The position numbers and the translations under genes are program-made. A stretch of 20,858 nt of DNA from Bacillota bacterium (GTDB taxonomy: Bacteria > Bacillota > Clostridia > Christensenellales > Borkfalkiaceae). Location: assembly GCA_003343995.1 (NCBI GenBank), contig QAKE01000060.1, forward strand, positions 1 through 20,858, in the 5' to 3' direction. A model generated the notes under the pieces. It had not been told where the DNA came from. It saw nothing but the letters and a program-made list of their open reading frames with translations, and ran no database searches. This document shows positions 7,212 to 14,889 of this stretch, in pieces; the stretch's first letter is position 1; each line of letters begins with the position of its first letter.

Positions 7212-7250
7212 AAAACGCCGCGGTTTTCCTTATAAAAAGCGCGGCGTTTT
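7212..7250 (-). terminator. Second terminator behind rpmF
   Basis: AAAACGCCGCG (7212-7222) pairs with CGCGGCGTTTT (7240-7250). On the minus strand it ends in GTTTTTGTTTTT, a good T run. It backs up the hairpin at 7264-7282. Confidence 0.75.
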
Positions 7251-7263
7251 AAACGCAAAAAGA

Positions 7264-7282
7264 GCGGATAGAAACTATCCGC
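7264..7282 (-). terminator. First terminator behind rpmF
   Basis: GCGGATAG (7264-7271) pairs with CTATCCGC (7275-7282) around a 3-nt loop; the minus strand continues TCTTTTTG. It lies 23 bases after the rpmF stop. Confidence 0.8.
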
Positions 7283-7305
7283 CCGTCGATTCGGATCAAA
7301 AGAAA

Positions 7306-7497
7306 TCAGTCTTCCTTCTTTTCTTTCTGTTCCACAACGACCGCGCCGTCGTAATATCCGCACTTCTTGCAAACCTTGTGCGGCACTTTCAATTCATGGC
7401 ACTGCGGGCACTCCACCAACGTGGGCGCGGCTACCTTGAAATTGGCAAATCTCTTGTTCGTTCTCTGTTTGGACGTCTTACTCTTCTGAACAGCCAT
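7306..7497 (-). CDS. rpmF: 50S ribosomal protein bL32
   Basis: 63 residues beginning MAVQKSKTSKQRTNKRFANFK, the family start. The zinc-binding pairs CPQC (about 30-33) and CKKC (about 43-46) are intact, so this is the zinc-containing C+ form. The normal partner gene yceD lies 18 bases upstream in the same direction, and two tandem terminators follow. An acidic-basic tail (VVVEQKEKKED) is slightly longer than in many homologues. Confidence 0.97.
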   Translation of the reverse strand: MAVQKSKTSKQRTNKRFANFKVAAPTLVECPQCHELKVPHKVCKKCGYYDGAVVVEQKEKKED

Positions 7498-7515
7498 TTT
7501 TACACCTCTTTTTCC

Positions 7516-7911
7516 TTAATACTCCGCTTTGCAATCCTCTCCGCAAACAAACGTAAGCGGCATTTCGAGAATCAGCAAATCGTTGATCGCTCTCGTTAAA
7601 TCGACGATTTCCGAACGGTAGGGATAGGCGTTTTCCTCCCCCGCAGAAGAAAAATCTTCCGCAAATTCCGCGGCGAAGGATTTTTCCGCAGGCTTTAAGC
7701 ACGTGGTGCATTCGCCCTTTAACGTGAAAAATACCTCTCCTTCCGCGTATACCGTGGTTTTATCGATGAGCCTGAGCTTGCCCTGCACTTTCACGGGCGG
7801 CGCGATTTCCACGTTGGGTATGGAACAAAGCTGCGCGTCGGGAACGTATTCGAAATAAAAATCCGTTTCGCTTTTCCCTTTTTTTCTGATCTCTTTCAAA
7901 TCGATAATCAT
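7516..7911 (-). CDS. yceD: YceD / DUF177 family protein (YlbN)
   Basis: 131 residues from the ATG at 7911; the alternative start 21 bases earlier is TTG and less likely. The central GECTTCLKP and the C-terminal CGEDCKAEY are the paired cysteine motifs of the family, and the region between carries EFAEDF and YPYRSEIVDLTRAINDLLILEMPL. DUF177 proteins are almost always found directly upstream of rpmF, as here, and are linked to 23S rRNA and ribosome assembly in other organisms. The two genes share the promoter at 7945-7973. Confidence 0.92.
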   Translation of the reverse strand: MIIDLKEIRKKGKSETDFYFEYVPDAQLCSIPNVEIAPPVKVQGKLRLIDKTTVYAEGEVFFTLKGECTTCLKPAEKSFAAEFAEDFSSAGEENAYPYRSEIVDLTRAINDLLILEMPLTFVCGEDCKAEY

Positions 7912-7944
7912 TCTTTCTTTCCCGAAAGGCAATCAAGCCTAATT

Positions 7945-7973
7945 ATTTTATTATATAATGCGAACAATGTCAA
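7945..7973 (-). promoter_or_regulatory. Promoter of yceD-rpmF
   Basis: Minus strand: TTGACA (7968-7973), 17-bp spacer, TAAAAT (7945-7950), 33 bases before the yceD start. Confidence 0.85.
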
Positions 7974-8008
7974 CTTTTTTTCGCGTATTTTTTGCAAACC
8001 GCGCTATT

Positions 8009-9208
8009 TTACGCCTTTTTGACCAGTTCCTGCGTTTCGCGCGCGATGGAAAGCTCTTCGTTCGTCGGCACGATGAGCACTTTCACCTTGGAATCGGGCT
8101 TGCTCAAAACGCCCACGCCCGCGTGAGGATACGCCTCGTTCGCCGCCGCGTCGTACTCTACGCCCATATATTCCATATCCTGCAAAACGAGATTGCGGAT
8201 ATAGGGGGAATGTTCGCCGATGCCGCCGGTAAACACGATCGCGTCCGCCCCGCCGAGCGCCGCCGCGTAGCTGCCCACGTATTTTTTCACGCGGTAAGCC
8301 ACCATTTCCAGCGCGAGCGCGGCGCGTTCGTTGCCGCTTTCCGCCGCCGCGGTCAAGTCGCGGCAGTCGCTGGAAAGCCCGCTTACGCCGAGCATGCCGC
8401 ACTTTTTATTGAGATAATTGACGACGTCGTCGGCGGGAATACCGAGCTTTAAGCGCATGTAATCCACCGCCGCGGGATCGATATCGCCGCTGCGCGTGCC
8501 CATCATCAGCCCCTCGAGCGGGGTAAAGCCCATGGAGGTATCCACGCATTCGCCGTTTTTCACGGCGGAAATGGAAGAACCGTTGCCTAAATGGCAGATG
8601 ATGATGCGGCTTTCCTTCGCGCCGAGGATTTTCGCCGTTTCCTGCGAAACGAATTTATGCGACGTGCCGTGAAAACCGTACTTGCGCACTTTATGTTCTT
8701 CGTACACCTCGTAGGGGATGCCGTACATAAACGCCTTGGGGGGCATGGTTGCGTGGAAGGTGGTATCGAACACCGCCACCATCGGCACGCCCTGCATGAC
8801 CTCGCGGCAGCTTTTGATGCACGCGATGTTCCCCGGCATGTGCAAAGGCCCCAAATCGACGTTCTTTTCGCAAATGCGGATGACCTCTTCGTCGATGACC
8901 ACGGAATGTTTGAAATCCTCGCCGGAATGGAGCACGCGGTGTCCCACAGCGCCGATTTCCGAAACGTTTTTAAGCGCGCCCTTTTCCTTGTCGAGCATGG
9001 CGCCGAGCACGAGCTCCATCGCCTCTTTATGGGTGGGCATATCCTTATCGATCACCGTTTCCCTGCCGTCGAAGGTTTTCTGCGTGAGCTTGCCGCCCGT
9101 AAAGGTGATCCTTTCGCAAAGCCCCTTTAAAATGACGCTTTCGTCCTTCATGTCGATGAGCTGATACTTCAAAGAAGAGCTGCCCGCGTTGATAACTAAA
9201 ATTTTCAT
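8009..9208 (-). CDS. ackA: Acetate kinase
   Basis: 399 residues, normal length. Start MKILVINAGSSSLKYQLID at 9208, preceded by GGGGGAAG; the longer in-frame extension to 9313 would cover the end of pta and is rejected. Family signatures seen in order: the N-terminal NAGSSSLKY phosphate-binding strand, GHRVLHSGEDF, FDTTFHATMP, YGFHGTSHKFV, HLGNGSSISAV, and DTSMGFTPLEGLMMGTRSGDIDP. It converts acetyl phosphate plus ADP to acetate plus ATP, the energy-yielding end of acetate fermentation, in the cytosol. It lies 13 bases after pta on the same strand, so the two form the pta-ackA operon. No clear terminator separates it from yceD downstream. Confidence 0.98.
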   Translation of the reverse strand: MKILVINAGSSSLKYQLIDMKDESVILKGLCERITFTGGKLTQKTFDGRETVIDKDMPTHKEAMELVLGAMLDKEKGALKNVSEIGAVGHRVLHSGEDFKHSVVIDEEVIRICEKNVDLGPLHMPGNIACIKSCREVMQGVPMVAVFDTTFHATMPPKAFMYGIPYEVYEEHKVRKYGFHGTSHKFVSQETAKILGAKESRIIICHLGNGSSISAVKNGECVDTSMGFTPLEGLMMGTRSGDIDPAAVDYMRLKLGIPADDVVNYLNKKCGMLGVSGLSSDCRDLTAAAESGNERAALALEMVAYRVKKYVGSYAAALGGADAIVFTGGIGEHSPYIRNLVLQDMEYMGVEYDAAANEAYPHAGVGVLSKPDSKVKVLIVPTNEELSIARETQELVKKA

Positions 9209-9221
9209 AATCTTCCCCCGT

Positions 9222-10220
9222 TTAATTATTCGCCTGCAACGCGGTGATCGCCACCGCCGCAACGATGTCCTCCACCTTGCACCCGCGCGAAAGATCGTTG
9301 ATGGGTTTCGCAAAGCCTTGGCAGACGGGACCGATTGCCATATACCCGCCGAGGCGCTCCACCAGCTTGTAGCCGATGTTGCCCGCGTCGAGATCGGGGA
9401 ACACCAGAACGTTCGCCCTGCCCGCCACGCCGGACGACGGGGCTTTGAGCTTCGCCACGGAGCCGTCCAGCGCGGCGTCGAGCTGCAGCTCGCCGTCGGA
9501 AAGCACGTCGGGCGCGATTTCCTTCATCTTTTCCGCAGCAAGGCGCACCTTGTCCACGTCGGCATGCTTGGCGCTGCCCTTGCTGGAATGCGATAAAAAC
9601 GCCACTCTCGGTTCGAGCCCCGCGATGGTGCGGGCGCTGTTCGCCGAGGCGACGGCGATATACGCCAGCTCCTCGGACGTCGGGTTCTGATTGATGCCGC
9701 AGTCGGCGAACACGAGCGCGCCGTCCGGCACGTAGCGGTTGCCTGTTTTCGGCGGCAGCATGAGGAAGTAGCTGGAAACGAGGGGTACGCCCGCCTGCGT
9801 TTTCACGATCTGCAAACCGGGGCGCAAAGTGTTCGCCGTGGAGTGGCACGCGCCGGAAACCAGCCCGTCCGCATCCCCCGCCTTTAACATCAGCACGCCG
9901 AAATAGGTGTTATCGCGGGAAAGTTTGTCCGCGTCCTCCTCCGTCATGCCCTTGTTTTTTCTCAGTTCGTACAAAAGTTTTGCATATTCGCCGCGCTTTT
10001 CGCTGGTCGCGGGATCGACGATCTTCACCCCCGTGAGGTTCACGCAGGGGTTGTTCTTTTTAATGTCCTCCTCGTTGCCCAAAAGCACGATGTTCGCGAT
10101 GCCGCGCGCCGCCGCGGACGACGCCGCCTCCACCACGCGGGCGTCCTCGCCTTCGGGCAAAACGATGGTTTTGCCGAGAGAGGCGGATTTTTCCAGAATC
10201 TGATCCAAAATATTCGTCAT
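9222..10220 (-). CDS. pta: Phosphate acetyltransferase (phosphotransacetylase)
   Basis: 332 residues, the short single-domain form without the DRTGG regulatory domain found in enterobacteria. Visible signatures: TIVLPEGEDARVVEAA near the start, DGLVSGACHSTANTLRPGLQIVKT in the middle, and PDLDAGNIGYKLVERLGG then GPVCQGFAKPINDLSRG near the end. It interconverts acetyl-CoA and acetyl phosphate, feeding AckA just downstream. The ATG at 10220 follows GAGGAGAG by about 7 nt. It is divergent from tmcAL over a 150-bp A+T-rich gap. Confidence 0.98.
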   Translation of the reverse strand: MTNILDQILEKSASLGKTIVLPEGEDARVVEAASSAAARGIANIVLLGNEEDIKKNNPCVNLTGVKIVDPATSEKRGEYAKLLYELRKNKGMTEEDADKLSRDNTYFGVLMLKAGDADGLVSGACHSTANTLRPGLQIVKTQAGVPLVSSYFLMLPPKTGNRYVPDGALVFADCGINQNPTSEELAYIAVASANSARTIAGLEPRVAFLSHSSKGSAKHADVDKVRLAAEKMKEIAPDVLSDGELQLDAALDGSVAKLKAPSSGVAGRANVLVFPDLDAGNIGYKLVERLGGYMAIGPVCQGFAKPINDLSRGCKVEDIVAAVAITALQANN

Positions 10221-10269
10221 ATAAATTCTCTCCTCTATTTTTTCTTTTCCCTTTATTTTTTCAGAAAAA

Positions 10270-10283
10270 TATAGTATACTATA
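10270..10283. promoter_or_regulatory. 14-bp perfect palindrome in pta/tmcAL gap
   Basis: TATAGTATACTATA lies in the divergent intergenic region, 50 bases upstream of pta. It contains TATACT on the minus strand, so it may be the pta -10 region, an operator, or both. I could not place a convincing -35 on either strand. Confidence 0.4.
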
Positions 10284-10370
10284 ACGGAAACAGAAACGTA
10301 ACGAAAATTTTACGCATTTTTATTATACATCATTTCGTTGGAATTGTAAACGGTTTAGGGAGATTGTTTT

Positions 10371-11555
10371 ATGAAAAATTGCGCGTGCATCGCCGAATAT
10401 AACCCCTTGCACAACGGGCATCTGAAGCTGATTTCGCACATCAAAGACACCTTGAAGGCGCAAACGCTTACGGTGATTTTGTCGGGCGATTTCTGCGAAC
10501 GCGGGGAAAACGCCGTGATGGACAAGTACACCCGCGCCAAACACGCGATTTGCGCGGGGGCGGACATCGTGATCGAGCTGCCCGCGGTGTTTGCGGCGGC
10601 AAACGCGGAGATCTTCGCCACCGGCGCGATGAAGATCGTCAAGAGCCTCGGCTACGTCGATTCGCTCTGCTTCGGCGTGGAATCGGGCGACGCGGAAACG
10701 TACAAAAAAGCCGCCGCCGCCATGCTCAACGAAACGAAGGAGTTCAAGCAGGTCTTAAAGCGGGAGCTGGAAACGGGCGTTTCCCTCGCGAAAGCGAAAT
10801 TCAACGCGGTTAAGGCGATCAACCTGCCGGAGCTGGACGAAAGTCTGGTGTCCTCCCCCAACAACATCCTCGCGCTGGAATACGCGAAAGCGGCGATCAA
10901 GCTCGATATGAACATAGAGCTTTCCCCCTTTTTAAGGGAAAACAATCACAACGACGAAACGCTGAAAAAGGGCGTGACGAGCGCGCAGAGCATCCGCTTG
11001 CAGCTGGCGGCGGGGAACAAAAAAAAGCTGAAAAAACTTGTGCCGAAATACGTTTACGACGACCTGCCGGAATATCCGCCCGATTTCCGCGTGCCCGTGG
11101 TCGCCGCGCTGATGACGGCGACGGCGAAGGAGCTTGCCGAAATCACCGACTGCACCGAGGGGCTGGAAAACCGCATCAAGGCGCTTTTGAAAGACAACCC
11201 CGACTACGATTCCCTTTTGGAAAAGGTGACGACCAAGCGCTATACCAAGGCGCGGGTGCGGCGCATCTTTTTGGCGAACTTTCTGCGCATTTCCGAGGAC
11301 TTCGTGTTCAAGTGCCTGAAAAGCGATTTGTATATCAAGGTGCTCGCCGTGCGGGAAAATTCCCCTCTGCTTTCGGAAATCAAAAACAGGGCGAAAGTGC
11401 CCCTTTTAACGCGCAAGTCCGACTACCGCGCGCTGGAAAAAACCGCCCTCGATTGTTTTTTGAAAGACGCGCTCGCTAACGATCTGTACAACCTCGTTTC
11501 CCGCGGGAAGCAAAACGAATATTTCACGCTGATCGTACCCGAACCCGAACGATAA
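10371..11555 (+). CDS. tmcAL: tRNA(Met) cytidine acetate ligase (YlbM)
   Basis: 394 residues. The nucleotidyltransferase-like N-terminus is diagnostic: IAEYNPLHNGHLKLI (HxGH-type signature), ILSGDFCERGENAVMDKYTRAKHAICAGADIVIELP, and SLCFGVESGD. The middle keeps the SSPNNILALEYAKAA segment and the C-terminal part has TTKRYTKARVRRIFL, as in YlbM. The family ligates acetate to the wobble cytidine of elongator tRNA-Met using ATP, giving ac4C34 (shown for Bacillus). Its placement beside pta-ackA is meaningful because acetate is its direct substrate. The ATG follows GGGAG by 7 nt, and the gene ends in a shared bidirectional terminator with rarA. Confidence 0.95.
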   Translation: MKNCACIAEYNPLHNGHLKLISHIKDTLKAQTLTVILSGDFCERGENAVMDKYTRAKHAICAGADIVIELPAVFAAANAEIFATGAMKIVKSLGYVDSLCFGVESGDAETYKKAAAAMLNETKEFKQVLKRELETGVSLAKAKFNAVKAINLPELDESLVSSPNNILALEYAKAAIKLDMNIELSPFLRENNHNDETLKKGVTSAQSIRLQLAAGNKKKLKKLVPKYVYDDLPEYPPDFRVPVVAALMTATAKELAEITDCTEGLENRIKALLKDNPDYDSLLEKVTTKRYTKARVRRIFLANFLRISEDFVFKCLKSDLYIKVLAVRENSPLLSEIKNRAKVPLLTRKSDYRALEKTALDCFLKDALANDLYNLVSRGKQNEYFTLIVPEPER

Positions 11556-11560
11556 GAAAA

Positions 11561-11590
11561 CGCCGCCCGCCGAAATCTCGGCGGGCGGCG
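11561..11590. terminator. Bidirectional terminator between tmcAL and rarA
   Basis: Thirteen perfect base pairs (11561-11573 with 11578-11590) around a 4-nt loop, with T-rich tails on both strands (ATCTTTATTTTT on plus, TTTTCTT on minus). It lies between two converging genes. Confidence 0.9.
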
Positions 11591-11594
11591 ATCT

Positions 11595-12911
11595 TTATTT
11601 TTCTTCCATTCCCTTTTCCCTGCGGCGCTCTTTCACCTTCTTTTCGTCGCCGATGTCTTTGGGGCGGTAATAGGTATGCCCGACAAGCCCGTCGGGCAGG
11701 TACTGCTGTTTCACGTAACCGCCGTAATCGTGCACGTATTTATAGGCGGAGGATTTTTCCTTATCCTCCTTGCTGCCGTACGCGGCGTTTTTAAGGTGCG
11801 GGGGCACGGTATCGTCCTTGCGGTGCACCGCGTCGTCGATCGCGCCCTCCATGGCGACGATCACCGAGTTGGACTTCGGCGCTTCGCACACGTAGATGAC
11901 GGCGTGCGTCAGGGGAATAAGCCCCTCGGGCTTGCCCATGCGCTCATATGCCGTCATGGCGGAAACCGCCACGACGAGGGCATTGGAATCCGCCATGCCC
12001 ACGTCCTCGCTGGAATGGGCGACCAGCCGCCGCGCGATGATCAAAGGATCGCACCCGCCGTTGATCAAACGGTGCATGTAATAAAGCGCCGCGTCGGAAT
12101 CGCTGCCCCGCAAACTCTTGCAGAACGCCGAAAGCATGTCGTAATATAAATTCTCGTCGTAGGAAAGGGCTTTCCTTTGAATGGACTCTTCGGCGTCTTT
12201 CAGCGTAATACGAACGGTGCCGTCCGCCTGCGGCGCGGTGGTGAGGGCTGCGAGCTCCAAAGCGTTGTACGCCACGCGCAGATCGCCCGCCGCCATGGCG
12301 GCAAAGTGGCGGTACGCGTCCTCCTCCACCTCTAAAAGCATGTTGCCCAAACCGCGTTCCTTGTCCGCCGCCGCCTTTTTGAGCGCGCCGAGAATATTTT
12401 CCTCCCCGAGGGTTTTGAACTCGAACACGCGGCAGCGGGAAACGATGGCGGGCGTCATCGCGGCGTAGGGGTTTTCCGTCGTCGAACCGATGAAGATGAT
12501 GTCTCCGCACTCGATCGACGGCAGCAGGGAATCGGACTGCGCCTTGTTGAAACGGTGGCACTCGTCGAGGAGAAGATAGGTGCGCTTGCCGTACATTTTC
12601 AAGTCGTTTCTCGCCCTTTCCACCGCCGCCTTCACGTCGGCAATGCCGGCGTTTACGGCGTTGAGCTTTACGTAATTGCCGCCGGTGGAATTTGCCACGA
12701 TGTTCGCCAGCGTGGTTTTGCCCGTACCGGGGGGGCCCCAGAAAATACAACTGCCCAAGCGGTCGGTGCGGATGGCGCGGAATAAAAGGCTCGTTTCCGA
12801 AACGATATGTTCCTGTCCGATAAATTCTTTCAGCGTGCGGGCGCGCATGCGCTCCGCAAGGGGCTGCACCGCGCTTTTGTTCTGCTGCAAATTGTAGTCG
12901 AATAAATCCAT
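11595..12911 (-). CDS. rarA: Replication-associated recombination ATPase RarA (MgsA)
   Basis: 438 residues. AAA+ motifs: Walker A GPPGTGKT (59-66), Walker B LLLDECHRF (about 113-121), sensor I IGSTTENP, and arginine-finger region SRCRVFEF. The C-terminal half has the RarA tetramerisation signatures ARRLVAHSSEDVGMADSNAL and the AYKYVHDYGGYVKQQYLPDGLVG end. RarA acts at stalled replication forks together with single-strand binding protein and RecA. The start MDLFDY is the usual one in Clostridia. There is no Shine-Dalgarno, and a promoter ends 6 nt before the ATG, so the mRNA is probably leaderless. Confidence 0.97.
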   Translation of the reverse strand: MDLFDYNLQQNKSAVQPLAERMRARTLKEFIGQEHIVSETSLLFRAIRTDRLGSCIFWGPPGTGKTTLANIVANSTGGNYVKLNAVNAGIADVKAAVERARNDLKMYGKRTYLLLDECHRFNKAQSDSLLPSIECGDIIFIGSTTENPYAAMTPAIVSRCRVFEFKTLGEENILGALKKAAADKERGLGNMLLEVEEDAYRHFAAMAAGDLRVAYNALELAALTTAPQADGTVRITLKDAEESIQRKALSYDENLYYDMLSAFCKSLRGSDSDAALYYMHRLINGGCDPLIIARRLVAHSSEDVGMADSNALVVAVSAMTAYERMGKPEGLIPLTHAVIYVCEAPKSNSVIVAMEGAIDDAVHRKDDTVPPHLKNAAYGSKEDKEKSSAYKYVHDYGGYVKQQYLPDGLVGHTYYRPKDIGDEKKVKERRREKGMEEK

Positions 12912-12917
12912 GATTTC

Positions 12918-12946
12918 AGTTTACCACATCCGCCCGCCAAAGACAA
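12918..12946 (-). promoter_or_regulatory. rarA promoter predicting a leaderless mRNA
   Basis: Minus strand: TTGTCT (12941-12946), 17-bp spacer, TAAACT (12918-12923), then six bases and the ATG. A start site at the usual distance would fall on the A of the start codon. Confidence 0.6.
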
Positions 12947-12961
12947 CAAAAAAAGAAAAAT

Positions 12962-13165
12962 TTATTTTTCTCTGCCGGCAAGGTAATCGAGGCTCTCGTC
13001 GAAATAATCCGCAATGGCGATGAACAGGGATAAATTTGGCTCTTTTTCCCCCGTTTCCAGCAACCGCAACGTTTCCGGCGAAATGTACAACCTTTCGGAA
13101 AGTTGCCGGCGGGATAATTGCATGGAATTGCGCAATAATTTTAAGATTTCACCGAATGTTTCCAT
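12962..13165 (-). CDS. XRE-family helix-turn-helix regulator
   Basis: 67 residues, essentially only the DNA-binding domain. The Cro/CI-type HTH is clear: LSRRQLSERLYISPETLRLLETGEKEPNLSLFIAIADYFDESLDYLAGR. No effector or peptidase domain is attached. The ATG follows GGGAG with a 7-nt gap. It lies 50 bases upstream of rarA on the same strand, but rarA has its own promoter in that gap. Targets unknown; an inverted repeat about 60 bp upstream may be its own operator. Proteins of this size often act in small regulatory circuits or as antitoxin-like repressors, but no toxin partner is visible here. Confidence 0.9.
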   Translation of the reverse strand: METFGEILKLLRNSMQLSRRQLSERLYISPETLRLLETGEKEPNLSLFIAIADYFDESLDYLAGREK

Positions 13166-13224
13166 AGTTTTTCTCCCGTTTTTATACCGCTACTTTATCA
13201 TGTTTCTGAGATTAAAACGGCTTT

Positions 13225-13240
13225 TCTTACTATTGTAAGA
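13225..13240. promoter_or_regulatory. Inverted repeat upstream of XRE regulator
   Basis: TCTTAC (13225-13230) and GTAAGA (13235-13240) flank TATT, about 60 bp upstream of the regulator's ATG. Symmetric, spaced half-sites of this kind suit an XRE dimer. The rest of the 278-bp gap (13166-13443) shows no gene. Confidence 0.35.
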
Positions 13241-13406
13241 CAATTTCGTTCATTTGACGAAAAAAATCCCCCTTTCCTCCGCTGAACCGTCCGCACAACG
13301 TTCGCACTCGCGACCACCTTCGTTTCCCTATTCCTCTTTGCCGCTTGCCTTTACGAAAAGGCTGTAAAAACACCGCCGAAAAACGAAGAATAAAAAAACG
13401 TCAATT

Positions 13407-13438
13407 AAAAAGCGCAAGGCTTACGCCCCGCGCTTTTT
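13407..13438 (-). terminator. Terminator of the GH4 gene
   Basis: AAAAAGCGC (13407-13415) pairs with GCGCTTTTT (13430-13438), with an inner GGC/GCC pair around TTAC. It directly follows the GH4 stop, with a T run on the minus strand. Confidence 0.8.
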
Positions 13439-13443
13439 GCTTT

Positions 13444-14763
13444 TTATAACACGGGAAAACCCGCTTTTTCGTGCGCGTCGATCAGCTCGTCGCACATGCT
13501 TACGATTTCGTCGGTGGAGAGCTCCGCCGCCGCGTGGGGATCCGCCATGACCGCCTGATACACCGCCTGACGGCTGCCGGTATGCGCCGCCTCGATCGTC
13601 AGAAGCTGGGGATAAATATTGCTCGCGTTCATCGCCGCAAGCTGCAGCGGCAGTTCGCCGACGTACGTGGGGTGCACCCCCTCCCTGTCGACAAGGCATT
13701 TAACCTCCACGCACGCCTCTTTCGGCAGGTTCGCAATCAGCCCGTTGTTGATGACGTTGCCGTTGATTTCGCAGGGAACGCCCGTCGCGATCGCCTCCAT
13801 AATCCTCGAACCGTATTCCTTTGAACGGGTGTGCTCGACGGCGCCGCCGTTCATCAGCTGTTCTTTCTGCTCTATCCAGCTTTTAATCTGGTTGACGCAG
13901 CGGCGGGGATACTCGTCGAGGGGGATATTGAATTTTTCGATGAGGTCGGGGCGGTTTTTCTTGATATAGAAAGCGTTGTATTCGGCGTTGTGCTCGCTGC
14001 TTTCCGTGCAGTAGTAGCCCAGCTTGTCGATATAATCCAAACGCACCATGTCGTTGTGCTTTTCCTTGTTCTTTTCCTTGGCGCGTTTTTTGATTTCGGG
14101 GTATAAATCGTTGCCGTCTTTATCGCGGATATCCAAAAGCCACGCCATGTGGTTGATGCCCGCGATCTTTTCGCTCCGCCCTTCCAGCTTATCCTCCATG
14201 CCGAGTTCCGAAAGCAGCGTTTCGGAACACACCTGCACGCTGTGGCACAAGCCCACGGTCTTTACCTTGGTATGCCGAAGCATATACCCCGTTAAAATCG
14301 CCATGGGGTTGGTGTAGTTGAGCAGCCACGCGTTCGGGCACACTTCCTCGATGTCCGCGGCGATGTCCTTTAACACCTTTATCGTCCTCAGCCCGCGCAT
14401 GATGCCGCCGACGCCCAACGTATCGGCGATCGTCTGGTTCAAACCGTATTTTTTGGGAATATCGAAATCGATGACGGTGCACGGCTCGTACCCGCCCACC
14501 TGTATCGCGTTTACGATAAAATCCGCCCCTTTCAGCGCGGCTTTCCGATTTTTTACGCCGAGGTGCTTTTCGATTTTCGCCTTGCCTCCGTTGAGCTTTT
14601 CGTTGAGTTTTTCGATGAGCAGAAAGGATTCTTCCAGCCGGTCTTCGTCAATGTCATAAAGTGAAATGACGGAATCGCTCAAATTTTCGCACAAAAGCAC
14701 GTCGCCGAGCAAGTTTTTGCAAAATACGGTGCTTCCCGCACCGATAAAACAGATTTTTTTCAT
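13444..14763 (-). CDS. melA: GH4 family alpha-galactosidase (NAD+/Mn-dependent)
   Basis: 439 residues, normal for glycoside hydrolase family 4. The Rossmann fold starts ICFIGAGSTVF (4-14) for NAD binding. ADTLGVGGIMRGLRTI and NYTNPMA (149-154) are family signatures. The metal-binding motif is CHSV (173-176), which in this family goes with alpha-galactosidases rather than the CN(I/V)P of 6-phospho-beta-glucosidases. GINHMAWLL (202-210) supplies another metal-ligand histidine. The enzyme would cleave alpha-galactosides such as melibiose in the cytosol by an NAD-assisted elimination-addition mechanism. The ATG follows GGAGG. The divergent AraC regulator is the likely controller. No transporter gene is beside it. 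Substrate inferred from the motif only. Confidence 0.88.
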   Translation of the reverse strand: MKKICFIGAGSTVFCKNLLGDVLLCENLSDSVISLYDIDEDRLEESFLLIEKLNEKLNGGKAKIEKHLGVKNRKAALKGADFIVNAIQVGGYEPCTVIDFDIPKKYGLNQTIADTLGVGGIMRGLRTIKVLKDIAADIEEVCPNAWLLNYTNPMAILTGYMLRHTKVKTVGLCHSVQVCSETLLSELGMEDKLEGRSEKIAGINHMAWLLDIRDKDGNDLYPEIKKRAKEKNKEKHNDMVRLDYIDKLGYYCTESSEHNAEYNAFYIKKNRPDLIEKFNIPLDEYPRRCVNQIKSWIEQKEQLMNGGAVEHTRSKEYGSRIMEAIATGVPCEINGNVINNGLIANLPKEACVEVKCLVDREGVHPTYVGELPLQLAAMNASNIYPQLLTIEAAHTGSRQAVYQAVMADPHAAAELSTDEIVSMCDELIDAHEKAGFPVL

Positions 14764-14798
14764 AAATTCCTCCGAAATATCGTTATTCGATCGTTTTT

Positions 14799-14827
14799 AT
14801 TTTACCACCGCGCGGGAAATAAAGCAA
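14799..14827 (-). promoter_or_regulatory. Promoter of the GH4 gene
   Basis: Minus strand: TTGCTT (14822-14827), 17-bp spacer, TAAAAT (14799-14804). Its -35 touches the -35 of the divergent araC-family promoter with no gap. Confidence 0.65.
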
Positions 14828-14857
14828 TTGACTTTTGTATGCAAAACATGTTAAAAT
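14828..14857 (+). promoter_or_regulatory. Promoter of the AraC-family gene
   Basis: TTGACT (14828-14833), 18-bp spacer, TAAAAT (14852-14857). The spacer holds a near-palindrome TTTTGTATGCAAAA (14833-14846), a possible operator. Confidence 0.65.
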
Positions 14858-14889
14858 GTAACTTAGAATAATCGTAAAGGAGCGCAAAT

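Noticed and set aside
9189..9596. Long plus-strand frame opposite ackA and pta
   Set aside because: Shadow of the G+C-rich pta gene in another frame; the pta/ackA motifs are unambiguous.
13471..13824. Plus-strand frames opposite the GH4 gene
   Set aside because: Antisense shadows; no ribosome-binding sites and composition typical of reverse-frame translation.
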